This document shows, piece by piece, positions 17,009-26,254 of a stretch of 64,000 nucleotides of DNA; the stretch's first letter is position 1; the number at the start of each line of letters is the position of its first letter. A program made the position numbers and the translations under genes. The stretch is from Haloferax marinisediminis (lineage in GTDB: Archaea > Halobacteriota > Halobacteria > Halobacteriales > Haloferacaceae): assembly GCF_009674585.1 (NCBI RefSeq), contig NZ_WKJP01000004.1, positions 62,001 through 126,000 of the forward strand, given 5' to 3'. The notes beneath the pieces are model-generated. The model was not told the DNA's origin, ran no database searches, and was given only the letters and a program-made list of their open reading frames with translations.

Positions 17009-17713
17009 ATGAGTTCGCTCTCGACACCCACCGACCTCTCGTCCGAGTTCCTCAACGCTGTCAAACGTGGTGAGGACAGTGAACAGTATCGAGCGGAACT
17101 GGCAACCGTCGATAGCGCACAGTTACCACCGGCAGAGCAACCGAACACGGCAACTGCCTTCTGGGTCAACGTGTACAACGCGTTCGTCCAGCGAGACCTG
17201 AAATCAGACCCATCGTTGTACGAGAGTAAACGTCGGTTCTTCGGGCAAAGGCGGCACGCCATCGCGGGCACCGACCTGAGTCTCGACGATATCGAACACG
17301 GTATCCTCCGGTCGTCGAAGTGGAAGTACGGACTTGGGTACGTGCCCCGACCGTTCGCCAGCGAGTTCGAACGCGAGCATCGACTCCCAACTGTCGACCC
17401 CCGAATCCACTTCGCACTGAACTGTGGTGCTGAAAGTTGCCCCCCAATCGCCGCGTACTCCGCGAACGCGCTCGATAGTGAACTGGAAACGAGTACTGCG
17501 TCGTTCCTCCAACAGTCGTCGCGATACGACCGCGAAACAGACTCCGTCTGGGTGACGCGACTCTTCGTCTACTATCGTGGTGATTTCGGCGGCAGAAGCG
17601 GAATCTACGATATCCTCGAACGGTACGACGTCATCGACGAAGGCGAGCGCCCCCGTGTTCGGTACGACACGTACGATTGGACGCTCCACAGGGGTATGTA
17701 TCGAAACCACTGA
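17009..17713 (+). CDS. DUF547 domain protein
   Basis: The product is 234 residues. The DUF547 pattern is clear: NTATAFWVNVYNAFVQRDL, RRHAIAGTDLSLDDIEHGIL, then PRIHFALNCGAESCPPIAAY and later TRLFVYYRGDFGG. The conserved Asn-Cys-Gly-(A)-x-x-Ser-Cys-Pro stretch resembles a thiol active site, and the fold is related to transglutaminase-like folds, but no enzyme activity is established for the family. No signal peptide is seen. It stands alone on the forward strand between two reverse-strand genes. Confidence 0.85.
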   Translation: MSSLSTPTDLSSEFLNAVKRGEDSEQYRAELATVDSAQLPPAEQPNTATAFWVNVYNAFVQRDLKSDPSLYESKRRFFGQRRHAIAGTDLSLDDIEHGILRSSKWKYGLGYVPRPFASEFEREHRLPTVDPRIHFALNCGAESCPPIAAYSANALDSELETSTASFLQQSSRYDRETDSVWVTRLFVYYRGDFGGRSGIYDILERYDVIDEGERPRVRYDTYDWTLHRGMYRNH

Positions 17714-17782
17714 CGCTCGTTCGTGGCCGGTCTTCGGGGAAGTCTCGCTTCGTCCATCAAAACAACCAACTCACATTCAGAC

Positions 17783-18940
17783 TCACACCAATAGAACGAC
17801 AACCTCTGCGACGGGGACAAATGCGGAGACGGCGATGGGAATCAGATCAGAAACGAAAGACGGCCATGTACGGATACGGTCTGTCGTCCGGTTAACGTCT
17901 TCGAGGAGACTTATCTCACCAACGACGCTCGAGTCGAGAGTCGTTCCTGCGGTCCATCCGACGAGCAGTTCGTCGCGGCGCTGGTCGATTTCATCGATCA
18001 AGTGACGCTTTCCGGTGACGATGTGGAGGTGAATTACCCAGATTGGTACGGCGAAGATGAGCAGTCCCACGACGATGAGGACGGAGACCAAGAAAAGATG
18101 GAGTGCTAGACCGGGCGACGTGGGAGCGCCGCGGGTCGTGAAAGGCTCCAAGAGTGAAATCCCAGAGTCGAGCCAATAGTAGACTACGAGCACGGTCACA
18201 CCGACGAACCAACTGACTGCGACGGAGACACCGAGGCTAGCGACGGGTTCGAACTGGCTCGCGGCAGTGTGGAGGTTCGAAATTTTGAACGTACGAAGCG
18301 CGGTTAACAGCCGAAGGTGGAGGAGAAACAGGAAGATGGCAACGAATCCGAGGAAGACCAACCATACGTTGAGGTAGATGAGGACGAGGTCCCAGCCAAA
18401 TCGTGGGTCGAGTCCGTTTCCAACCACGATAAACACGGGTTCGAACACGACGAACGTGATGAGGACCAGTTTACCATCGACCACACGGTTGCCCCGAATT
18501 CGATACATTCGGTCGAGATATGTGTCGACGAGGGTTCGGTACCGCTCACGTTCGTCGACAGCAAAGCACGCTTCCACAGAATCCCAGATGTACGTGTAGG
18601 CGACAGACCACTGGCCGATGATGAGCAGTTCGATAAAGATACCAACTGTGCCCATCACCGCTGAGAGGCCAAGGAAATTCACCTCGAAGAACGACCACCC
18701 GTCGAACGGGCGGTTCAAAAACAGATACGAGGACCACTGACCGACGATAACCGAGAGCACGAGTCCGACTGCGAAATAGGCGACACTCAAGAGCGCTGCG
18801 CGTCGGACGACCGAACCGAGGTCACTTGATGGAAACAGCCGTGACACCCACGTTCTCCGATACGGGTGCGTGGAGTCGCGACCGCTGTCGTCTGCCGGCC
18901 TTCGGCCAGACAGCCGGTCGTCTCGTCTCCGGTTCATCAT
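17783..18940 (-). CDS. Polytopic membrane protein of unknown function
   Basis: The product is about 386 residues. The N-terminal 35 residues are Arg/Asp-rich and cytoplasmic in character. About seven hydrophobic helices follow: near LLSVAYFAVGLVLSVIVG, FIELLIIGQW, LVLITFVVFEPVFIVVG, WLVFLGFVAIFLFLLHL, VTVLVVYYWL, LFLVSVLIVVGLLIFAVPI, and the C-terminal IPIAVSAFVPVAEVVVLLV. A loop between helices holds a possible soluble helix-rich part (HLIDEIDQRRDELL). No family is recognised. Two adjacent ATG codons (18940 and 18937) are possible starts. A TATATT sequence lies only 15 bases upstream, so the start is uncertain. Confidence 0.7.
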   Translation of the reverse strand: MMNRRRDDRLSGRRPADDSGRDSTHPYRRTWVSRLFPSSDLGSVVRRAALLSVAYFAVGLVLSVIVGQWSSYLFLNRPFDGWSFFEVNFLGLSAVMGTVGIFIELLIIGQWSVAYTYIWDSVEACFAVDERERYRTLVDTYLDRMYRIRGNRVVDGKLVLITFVVFEPVFIVVGNGLDPRFGWDLVLIYLNVWLVFLGFVAIFLFLLHLRLLTALRTFKISNLHTAASQFEPVASLGVSVAVSWFVGVTVLVVYYWLDSGISLLEPFTTRGAPTSPGLALHLFLVSVLIVVGLLIFAVPIWVIHLHIVTGKRHLIDEIDQRRDELLVGWTAGTTLDSSVVGEISLLEDVNRTTDRIRTWPSFVSDLIPIAVSAFVPVAEVVVLLV

Positions 18941-19135
18941 GACATAATATACTACACAACAGCGGATGAACACTCCGGCACCTCACCAGCCTGCTGTGAG
19001 ACACACGTCCGAGACTGCAGCCGAGTCGTGGGTCATCTCTCGTCGTACAGGTTGTAGTGGGTTCAATCGGCAGAATTTGTCAGCCGAAAATACAGATTCC
19101 CGAACGCTCTTTAGCGAAACGGCCCGAACGGAAAT

Positions 19136-20146
19136 GTGAACGATACGAACCGTCGATGGTACCTCGCAGAGCGGCCAACTGGAGAGCCAGATGCAGAGAG
19201 CTTCGAACTCAGAGAAGACGACGTACCAGAAATTACTGCTGGAGAACTCCTCGTACGCGTCACGTATCTGTCTGTAGACCCGTACATGCGCGGTCGGATG
19301 CGAGACAGAAAATCGTACGCTGAGCCCTGGGACGTCGGAGACGTACTCAAAGGGAGAATCGTCGGTGAAGTTATCGAGAGTAACAGCGAGCAGTACGACG
19401 AGGGAGACTTCGTCACCGGTGAAGGGACGTGGGCAGAGTACAGTGTCCTCGATGCAGATGATGTTGTCCCGGCGGACCCCGAAGTTGCTGACTTACCAGC
19501 CTATCTCGGCGTGCTCGGAATGCCGGGCCGGACAGCGTACTTTGGGTTGCTCGATGTCGGCGAGCCTCAGCCCGGAGACACAGTTGTCGTTTCCGGCGCA
19601 GCAGGAGCAGTTGGGTCGGTTGTCGGGCAGATTGCGAAATTGAATGGCTGTCGCGTTATCGGCTTCGCCGGGTCAGATGAGAAGACGCGCTGGCTCACCG
19701 AGGACCTCGGATTCGACGCCGCAGTGAATTACAAAGAGACCGATGACTATCGGAGTGCACTGGATAGCGTTGCACCAGACGGAGTCGACGTCTACTTCGA
19801 CAACGTCGGTGGGCCGATTACGGACGCGGTGTTCACGAAACTGAACCTCGACGCACGTGTGGCAGTCTGCGGGCAAATCGCGTACTATAACGACGAGACA
19901 GTGCCGACAGGGCCGCGGAAGTTGCCCATGCTCATCGCACCACGAGCGAAAGTTCAAGGGCTCCTCGTGAGCGACTACGCGACTCGGTTTGGGAAGGCGA
20001 ACGAACAACTCGCAACGTGGGTTGCGAACGGAGAGATAACCCACCGTGAAACAACCGTCGAGGGGTTAGAGAACGCACCGGACGCATTCCTCGGACTGTT
20101 CTCCGGCGACAACATCGGGAAGCAGGTCGTCCGAGTGGCCGAGTGA
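19136..20146 (+). CDS. NADPH-dependent medium-chain oxidoreductase (zinc-free MDR, CurA/PTGR type)
   Basis: The product is 336 residues, starting at GTG 19136 with a TATA-like CTTTAG about 28 bases upstream. Motifs: TYLSVDPYMRGRMRDRKSY, then LGMPGRTAYFGLLDVG, and the nucleotide-binding VVVSGAAGAVGSVVGQIAKL (AAGAVGS). These mark the leukotriene B4 dehydrogenase / 2-alkenal reductase / CurA branch of the MDR superfamily. No zinc-ligand set of alcohol dehydrogenases is present. It should reduce alpha,beta-unsaturated ketones or aldehydes with NADPH. It is convergent with the GH3 gene. Confidence 0.88.
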   Translation: MNDTNRRWYLAERPTGEPDAESFELREDDVPEITAGELLVRVTYLSVDPYMRGRMRDRKSYAEPWDVGDVLKGRIVGEVIESNSEQYDEGDFVTGEGTWAEYSVLDADDVVPADPEVADLPAYLGVLGMPGRTAYFGLLDVGEPQPGDTVVVSGAAGAVGSVVGQIAKLNGCRVIGFAGSDEKTRWLTEDLGFDAAVNYKETDDYRSALDSVAPDGVDVYFDNVGGPITDAVFTKLNLDARVAVCGQIAYYNDETVPTGPRKLPMLIAPRAKVQGLLVSDYATRFGKANEQLATWVANGEITHRETTVEGLENAPDAFLGLFSGDNIGKQVVRVAE

Positions 20147-20242
20147 AACCAGTGTAATCACAGGAAACTGGTAAAGCGGAGGGGCAACGGTGCCCAGCAC
20201 GACGACTAGCTGTACGCGCCGGGCACCGAGTTCGATACCGCT

Positions 20243-22471
20243 CTACTCGACCAGTTCGAACGTCTCGACAGCAGTGACGTCGTCGGCCGCGTGGCCAATC
20301 TGCACCTCGAACTCACCGGGTTCTGCGGCGTACGCGTCGTCGGCAGTCCAGAACTCGAGGTCAGCCGTCGTCAGTTCGAACGAGACGGTCGTCGATTTAC
20401 CAGCGTCGAGGTCGACGTTCTCGAAGCGGACCAGCTCTCTGACCGGTCGTGCTCGGCTGCCAATCACGTCTCGGATGTACACCTGAACGACCTCGGTTCC
20501 AGCCCGGTCACCAGTGTTTTCGACAGTAATGTCGACGGAAAGCGTCTCTTCGGCAGTGATCGTTGCTGCATCGAGAGACAGGTCGGTGTACGCGAAGGTG
20601 GTGTAGCTCTCACCGTGACCGAACGCGTACAACGGTTCGTTCGGGATATCGATATACCGGGAGACGTACTTCTCACCGTGGTTTGCCGGCGGTTCCGTCA
20701 GGTCCACGTCGGCGTCCTCTGCTGGCCGGCCGGTTTTCAGATGGTTGTAGTAGATGGGAATCTGGCCTTCGGTGATTGGGAAGGTCATCGGGAGTCGACC
20801 CGATGGGTTGTACTCACCCAGGAGCACGTCGGCGATCGCGGGGCCAGCCTCGATACCCGGGAACCACGCTTCGAGGATTGCAGGGACGTGCTCAGCCTCC
20901 CAGTTGAGCGCCAACGGCCGGCCGTTGAACAGCACGGTGACCACGGGCGTCTCCGTCTCGACGAGGGCTTCGAGCAGTGCACGCTGGTCGCCAGGCAGGT
21001 CGATGTGGGCGCGACTCGCCGCCTCACCACTTTGGCTGTAGCGCTCGCCCACGGCGACGACAGCGACGTCTGCAGACCTGACAGACTCGACTGCCGCCTC
21101 CAGCTGCTCGTCGCTGACAGAGCCATCCAGGTCGCTTCCTTCAGTGTACGTCAGGTTCTCAATGCGGTCCGTGAGTGTCGTCCTGAGCGTTACCACGTCG
21201 TCTGGGTTGCCTTCGGCACGCCAAGCACCGAGCATGTCAGTGGCACTGTCTGCGAGTCCGCCGACGAGTGCGACTTCCTGGCCATCATCCAGTGGCAACA
21301 GACCGTCCTCGTTTTTCAACAGGACCTGAGACTCACGAGCAACTTCACGGGCGGCCTCGCGGTGCTCGTCGGTGAGGGTCCGTTGAGACTGTCGCTCCTC
21401 GTCGAAGTACCGGTAGGGGTCCTCGAACAGACCCAACACAGCTTTGACGGTTAGCAGACGTCGGACCGCCTGGTCGACGAGCGACTCGTCGACGACGCCG
21501 TCTTCGACCAGTTCGACTAGCTCGGTTACGTAGGCACCGCTGACCATGTCGACGTCAGAGCCGGCCTCGATGCACGCCTGTGCCACGTCACGCAGGTCCC
21601 CGGCGACGCCGTGGTTGACGAGTTCACCGAACGAGTTCCAGTCAGATACGACGAGGTCTTCGAAGCCGAGTTCGCTTCGTAGTAAGTCGTCGACGAGCGC
21701 TTCGTTGCTGCTCGCCGGGATGCGGTCGTAGAGGCTGAACGCGTTCATCACACTGCCGACGCCCGCTTCCAGACAGGCTTCGAACGGTGGGAGGTGAACT
21801 TCTCGGAGGTTCGTCTCGGAGATGTCGACGGTGTTGTACTCGCGGCCAGCCTCGGAGGCACCGTAGCCGACGTAGTGTTTCGCGCAGGCGAGGATTGTGT
21901 CGTCGGCAGTGAGGTCGTCGCCCTGAAATCCACGGACGCGTGCGTTCGAGATTTCACCGGAGAGATATGGGTCCTCACCTGCCGCCTCCATGACACGGCC
22001 CCAGCGAGGGTCACGACCGACGTCGACCGACGGTGCGAACGTCCACTGAACCCCGTTTGCAGCCGCCTCGGTCGCAGCGACGCGAGCCGACAACTCCGCC
22101 ATTTCCGGATTCCACGACGCCGCTTCGCCGAGTGGAATCGGGAAGATCGTTCGGTGACCGTGGATGACGTCCAGCGCCAGCACGAGCGGGATTCCGTGGT
22201 CGGACTCTTCGACTGCGAGTTTCTGGAACTTGCGGGCCTCTTCGAGGTCCGCGAAGTTGAGGACCGAACCGATGTCACCATCCAGAATTCCCTGTTCGAC
22301 GTCCATATCACCGACAGCAGTCCCCGTTGCGAAGTCGGCGTTCACCTGATTCAGTTGCCCTACTTTCTGTTCGAGAGTTAGCTCAGAGAGAAGTGTCTCG
22401 ACCTGTTCTTCGATTTCGGCCCGCCGCTCAGCCGAGAACTGATCGAGCAACGACAGCGTCTGCGTTCCCAT
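20243..22471 (-). CDS. bglX: Glycoside hydrolase family 3 beta-glucosidase
   Basis: The product is 742 residues. The N-terminal TIM-like domain has VDVGRDPRWGRVMEAAGEDP (substrate pocket Arg) and KHYVGYGASEAGRE. The nucleophile Asp lies in DLVVSDWNSFGEL, about residue 277. The second alpha/beta domain follows (VALVGGLADSATDMLGAW), then a fibronectin-III-like C-terminal domain (TVENTGDRAGTEVVQVYI). No signal peptide is present, so it acts in the cytoplasm on beta-glucosides or short oligosaccharides. A TATA box (TTTATACAG) is centred 27 bases before the ATG, so the mRNA is leaderless. The symbol is used for the family member and specificity is untested. Confidence 0.9.
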   Translation of the reverse strand: MGTQTLSLLDQFSAERRAEIEEQVETLLSELTLEQKVGQLNQVNADFATGTAVGDMDVEQGILDGDIGSVLNFADLEEARKFQKLAVEESDHGIPLVLALDVIHGHRTIFPIPLGEAASWNPEMAELSARVAATEAAANGVQWTFAPSVDVGRDPRWGRVMEAAGEDPYLSGEISNARVRGFQGDDLTADDTILACAKHYVGYGASEAGREYNTVDISETNLREVHLPPFEACLEAGVGSVMNAFSLYDRIPASSNEALVDDLLRSELGFEDLVVSDWNSFGELVNHGVAGDLRDVAQACIEAGSDVDMVSGAYVTELVELVEDGVVDESLVDQAVRRLLTVKAVLGLFEDPYRYFDEERQSQRTLTDEHREAAREVARESQVLLKNEDGLLPLDDGQEVALVGGLADSATDMLGAWRAEGNPDDVVTLRTTLTDRIENLTYTEGSDLDGSVSDEQLEAAVESVRSADVAVVAVGERYSQSGEAASRAHIDLPGDQRALLEALVETETPVVTVLFNGRPLALNWEAEHVPAILEAWFPGIEAGPAIADVLLGEYNPSGRLPMTFPITEGQIPIYYNHLKTGRPAEDADVDLTEPPANHGEKYVSRYIDIPNEPLYAFGHGESYTTFAYTDLSLDAATITAEETLSVDITVENTGDRAGTEVVQVYIRDVIGSRARPVRELVRFENVDLDAGKSTTVSFELTTADLEFWTADDAYAAEPGEFEVQIGHAADDVTAVETFELVE

Positions 22472-22728
22472 ATGCGATAGCTACTCTGCACCTGTATAAA
22501 CTACTGGCTCTGTTCAAGACCTCGACACGTGGTCAGTTTCGCCGGTCGGGCTGGACACAGAGCACAGATGTGCGGGTAGCACACAGCCTGCACGGAGTCA
22601 GGTAGTCCTCGACGACCACCGCTAACAGAGTGACTCAGCAAGGCTGTGCACTATATTTCTTCGAGGGCGATAGTCGATGTGTGTTTGGTCGAGTGAACGA
22701 TCAAAATAGGTGTTTGAAGTGAATCTAG

Positions 22729-22757
22729 TATATAAGCTATGCGGTTGGTTTATATAT
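22729..22757 (+). promoter_or_regulatory. Two TATA elements before the TFB gene
   Basis: TATATAAG (22729-22736) and TTTATATAT (22749-22757) both lie far upstream of the TFB ATG at 22834. They imply a 5' leader of about 55-75 bases, unlike the leaderless genes nearby. The surrounding gap (22472-22833) holds no other recognisable feature. Confidence 0.5.
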
Positions 22758-22833
22758 TTGTAACCCTTACCCATGGTAAGCGTAGTTGGCCCGGAAGGTA
22801 TCGAAACCACCGGGAGAACACCTTATTCGTATC

Positions 22834-23823
22834 ATGAGTTCAGCAGAAATCAACACCGAGAGAGAGCAGTTCAGACAGACCATCACCGAAAAAGAGGTCA
22901 ACCGGAAAGAACACACCGAGTGCCCAGAATGTGGCGGGCATCTCACGACAGACGCGGAGCACGCTGAAACGACCTGTGCCACCTGTGGCCTCGTCGTCGA
23001 CGAGAACCACATCGACAGAGGACCCGAATGGCGGGCCTACGATGCATCAGAGGAAGGAGACAAGAGTCGGGTAGGTGCACCGACGACCAAACTCCTCCAC
23101 GACAAAGGGCTGTCGAGCCACATTGGGTGGGAGAACCGCGATAGCTACGGGAACGCGTTGAGCAGTCGCCAGCGACAACAGATTCAGCGACTCCGCACGT
23201 GGGACGAACGGTTCCGAACACGCGACCACAAAGAGCGCAATCTCAAACAGGCACTCGGGGAGATCGACCGCATGGGAAGTGCGCTCGGACTCTCAGACGA
23301 GGTTCGAGAGACTGCGAGTGTCATCTACCGTCGTGCCCTCGAATCGAACCTCCTTCCCGGCCGGACTATCGAAGGGATTGCCACCGCATCGCTGTATGCG
23401 GCCGCACGGCAGATGAAGACTCCCCGGAGCATTCTCGAAGTGGACGCTGTGAGTCGAGTCGACGAAATCGAATTCAAGCGGGCGTACCGGTATATCGTCC
23501 GAGAACTCGGACTGGCCGTCATGCCCGCGAGTCCACAGCAATACGTGGGACGTCTCGCTTCGGAGCTCGACATCGACTCGGAGACTGAACGTCTCGCTCG
23601 CGACATGCTCAAAGTCGCCGAAGGGACTGGGGCGTTCACCGGCAAGAGCCCCATCGGTCTCGCTGCCGCCGCCATCTACGCTGCAGGAAGACTCGCCGAC
23701 AAAAACCTGACTCAAGACGAGGTCAGCGACGTCGCCGACGTCAGTACAGTCACCATCCGAAATCGGTATCAGGAACTTCTCGACGTGTACGAAGAGGACC
23801 AGGCACGCGCGGCCCGAAACTAA
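22834..23823 (+). CDS. tfb: Transcription initiation factor TFB (TFIIB homologue)
   Basis: The product is 329 residues. The N-terminal zinc ribbon has CPECGG and then TCATCGLVVDE (C-x2-C ... C-x2-C). The B-finger/linker is RGPEWRAYDASEEGDKSRVG, followed by two cyclin-fold repeats (first: LESNLLPGRTIEGIATASLY; second: LAAAAIYAAGRLADKNLTQD). The end has the DNA-reading helix VSDVADVSTVTIRNRYQEL, which reads the BRE. It recruits RNA polymerase to TBP-bound promoters. Haloarchaea usually carry several TFB paralogues; this one is not linked to core housekeeping genes. The ATG at 22834 is chosen because it begins the conserved part. An in-frame TTG at 22786 is less likely. Confidence 0.93.
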   Translation: MSSAEINTEREQFRQTITEKEVNRKEHTECPECGGHLTTDAEHAETTCATCGLVVDENHIDRGPEWRAYDASEEGDKSRVGAPTTKLLHDKGLSSHIGWENRDSYGNALSSRQRQQIQRLRTWDERFRTRDHKERNLKQALGEIDRMGSALGLSDEVRETASVIYRRALESNLLPGRTIEGIATASLYAAARQMKTPRSILEVDAVSRVDEIEFKRAYRYIVRELGLAVMPASPQQYVGRLASELDIDSETERLARDMLKVAEGTGAFTGKSPIGLAAAAIYAAGRLADKNLTQDEVSDVADVSTVTIRNRYQELLDVYEEDQARAARN

Positions 23824-23831
23824 CGCAACGA

Positions 23832-24299
23832 CTACTGGTCGAACACTGGCTCTTCACTCGATTTCTCTTCGGACCACACTTTCTCCGAACGGTCTTTGTC
23901 CTCCCAGTCTACGTATCCGTCTTCGAGCATCTCGATAACTGCCTGACCGAGGTCAGTCAACTCAGTCCTGACCTTCGAGGAGATATCTCTCCCATCTGGC
24001 CACTCGTCTGGGACTGGTGGGATTACGAACCGGAGTCTCGTCTCGACAGGGTCCCAGAAGAAATCGATCTGCTCGACCAATCCCCGTTCGAGAATCGCCT
24101 CGTACTCCGTTTGCGAGAGGTCCGTGTACTCCGCCCACTCTTCGAACGCTTCGTTCCACGCACCATCCCCTAAGAATCGCTCTAACTCTTCTCGGCGGAG
24201 GTCACTCTCGCTTCCGATTACTTCGCTTGCTGCTAATTCGCTTGGAGTCCCCTGATTCGTCAGGTCGGGGTGGTTTGGGCTCTCGACATCCAGTGCCAT
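23832..24299 (-). CDS. Acidic hypothetical protein
   Basis: The product is 155 residues, very acidic and soluble, with no membrane segment. It contains LERFLGDGAWNEAFEEWAEY, TEYEAILERGLVEQIDFFWD, LRFVIPPVPDEWPD and a C-terminal WEDKDRSEKVWSEEKSSEEP. The helical Trp-rich middle could be a small protein- or nucleic-acid-binding fold, but no family is recognised. A TATA-like CATTTAACG is centred about 29 bases before the ATG, supporting a real leaderless gene. It is convergent with the TFB gene, with 8 bases between stops. Confidence 0.7.
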   Translation of the reverse strand: MALDVESPNHPDLTNQGTPSELAASEVIGSESDLRREELERFLGDGAWNEAFEEWAEYTDLSQTEYEAILERGLVEQIDFFWDPVETRLRFVIPPVPDEWPDGRDISSKVRTELTDLGQAVIEMLEDGYVDWEDKDRSEKVWSEEKSSEEPVFDQ

Positions 24300-24508
24300 A
24301 GGAGTGAGGTTCGCCTTCTAAGACGTTAAATGACATCCTCATTTCACGATATGAGCGGTGTTTCCAATAGCACTGTGATCGCCGACGTAGATGGAGTGCT
24401 CGAAGGCTGTCGTGATGATTTTCTGGACTCCGAGAGCGCAGACGGCAATACTAAATAGTGTGTGAAAATATACGACAATCCCTAGACAGCAGGTTGGCAA
24501 GGGCACTC

Positions 24509-25678
24509 ATGACACACGTGACGATAATCGGGGCAGGTGCGATTGGTGTGAGCGCCGCGTACCACCTCACAGGGCAAGGAATCGACGTATCGGTTGTGGA
24601 CAAAGGTCACGTCGCAGGTGAAACGACTGGAAAGGCGGGCGGCCTCGTGTTCCGACAACTCCACGAACCAGCAGACGTCCGCGCGATGGGCTACAGTATC
24701 GACTTCTTCCGGGACCTTTCTGAGGAAGACAACCATTTCACGTACCACGAGGTCGGGTTTCTCCGAACAGGGACCGAAAGAGAGCGCCCAGCCTTCGAAC
24801 GAGAAGTGGCGATGCAGCGGCGCGAAGGTGCAGACGTTCGACTCGTCGAACCAGCAGAGATTCGGGACATCTATCCGACCTTGTCTCTCGACGGCGTGAC
24901 TGTGGGAACGTACGCATCCGAAGATGGGTATGCGGATCCACACACGTTCACGACGACGCTCCTGGCTGCGGCACAGGAGTGTGGTGTCGACTACAGACCG
25001 GGAACCATGGTAACCGACATCGACGTCTCTTCGACTCCGACTGTCGAAACTGAGTCGGGAACGATTCGAACCGACGTCGTCGTCATCGCTGCAGGGCCGT
25101 GGTCACACCACGTTGCGGCGTTGGCAGACGTCGAGTTACCAGTGAAACCATACCGCGCACAGGCGCTCGTCACGACTCCCGTAGATTTCGAAATCGGGAC
25201 TGTCTACGACGCACACGAGGGCGTCTACTTCCGGTCGGAACAGAGCGGTGGCCTCCTCGTTGGAGATGGGACAGAAGAAGTCGAGTCGGACCCAGATGGG
25301 TACACCCAGACTGCTGACTTCGAGTTCCTCGTGGAGACGAGCGACGTCGTCGAGCAACGATTACCCGTAGACGACGTAGGAATCCAAAACGCGTGGGCGG
25401 GACTGTGCACCGCCACTCCAGATGGCCGCCCGCTCGTGGGACAACCTACGTACGAACCCGGAGGTGACACCGGTCCAGACGGTCTCCTCGTCGCAGCAGG
25501 GTTGCAAGGCCACGGGTTCATGCGGTCACCAGCAGTCGGACGTGCAGTGGCAGACATCATCTGCGATGGTGAAAGCGAGTATCCCGAGTGGAAGCCAAGT
25601 CGCTTCGACGAACACCCCGGTGACTTCGAAATCGAAGAGATGCTGAAAATCGACGGAAAGCATCCAGAGATGGAGTGA
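24509..25678 (+). CDS. FAD-dependent oxidoreductase, DAO family
   Basis: The product is 389 residues from the ATG at 24509. It shows THVTIIGAGAIGVSAAYHL (FAD GxGxxG), then VDKGHVAGETTGKAGGLVFR. The middle has GYADPHTFTTTLLAAAQECG and VVIAAGPWSHHVAALADV, and the C-terminal flavin contact is GLLVAAGLQGHGFMRSPAVG. It closely resembles the enzyme at 452 in layout and probably belongs to the sarcosine/dimethylglycine/glycine oxidase group. An upstream in-frame start at 24458 would add 17 residues before the FAD motif and is less likely. It stands alone. Confidence 0.86.
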   Translation: MTHVTIIGAGAIGVSAAYHLTGQGIDVSVVDKGHVAGETTGKAGGLVFRQLHEPADVRAMGYSIDFFRDLSEEDNHFTYHEVGFLRTGTERERPAFEREVAMQRREGADVRLVEPAEIRDIYPTLSLDGVTVGTYASEDGYADPHTFTTTLLAAAQECGVDYRPGTMVTDIDVSSTPTVETESGTIRTDVVVIAAGPWSHHVAALADVELPVKPYRAQALVTTPVDFEIGTVYDAHEGVYFRSEQSGGLLVGDGTEEVESDPDGYTQTADFEFLVETSDVVEQRLPVDDVGIQNAWAGLCTATPDGRPLVGQPTYEPGGDTGPDGLLVAAGLQGHGFMRSPAVGRAVADIICDGESEYPEWKPSRFDEHPGDFEIEEMLKIDGKHPEME

Positions 25679-25795
25679 CAGTACAGTATCTCCGAGAGAG
25701 CCGCGTCCGAACGTGTCTCCCTCCTGAGTCGATATGAAAAATGCGCCGTCGGTGGGTGTGCCCTCCCTATTCAGACCACCATGGAGACCCAACAC

Positions 25796-26080
25796 TTAGC
25801 TGAGTTGGGTCGCAATCACTTCTCGCGACGTCACGAGGAAGTGGATTCCCCAGATATTGAATGATATCTGAAGATGAGCGTTCGTTTGGCTTTCATCGTC
25901 CTCGTTGACGAGCGTCACCAATGCCTCCACGTCGAGGACGTCGTAGAGAAGTGCTGACGTTCTGTCTGGATCGATTCCGAGTTCTATCGCTGAGCCGACG
26001 AGAGCGTCGATGATTTGCCCGTCATCACTCATCGTTCCATCGTTCGTTTTGCCTCCGACACAGCGAGTGGTTTTCTTCAT
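25796..26080 (-). CDS. HalOD1 output domain protein
   Basis: The product is 94 residues. The pattern IIDALVGSAIELGIDPDRTS, then LYDVLDVEALVTLVNEDDES, then ISFNIWGIHFLVTSREVIA matches the small HalOD1 output domain, common in haloarchaea as stand-alone proteins or fused to response regulators. It is thought to take part in signalling, with no defined biochemical role. An internal ATG (26032, MSDDGQ) is an equally good start. The C-terminus is slightly shorter than usual. Confidence 0.7.
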   Translation of the reverse strand: MKKTTRCVGGKTNDGTMSDDGQIIDALVGSAIELGIDPDRTSALLYDVLDVEALVTLVNEDDESQTNAHLQISFNIWGIHFLVTSREVIATQLS

Positions 26081-26254
26081 TAGTTACCCTATCTTTGGGA
26101 GAATACTGACGGGAGCATTCTCACAATCCATACTATCGTTGATACCATATAGATGCACTATTGCTGACTATCACGTCAAGCGTGAGAATTATTTCAGAAA
26201 CTCGCAGGCCCACCTCGAATACTGGCTCACCATACCGCGTTCACCGCTCATCAA

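Noticed and set aside
18974-19135. Possible tRNA because of a GGTTCAATC stretch near 19055
   Set aside because: No cloverleaf with an acceptor stem and anticodon arm can be drawn around it, so the T-loop-like sequence is taken as chance.
20291-21454. Forward frame of 387 codons across the GH3 gene
   Set aside because: It is antisense to the GH3 gene with its catalytic Asp and domains; no domain is seen in the forward frame.
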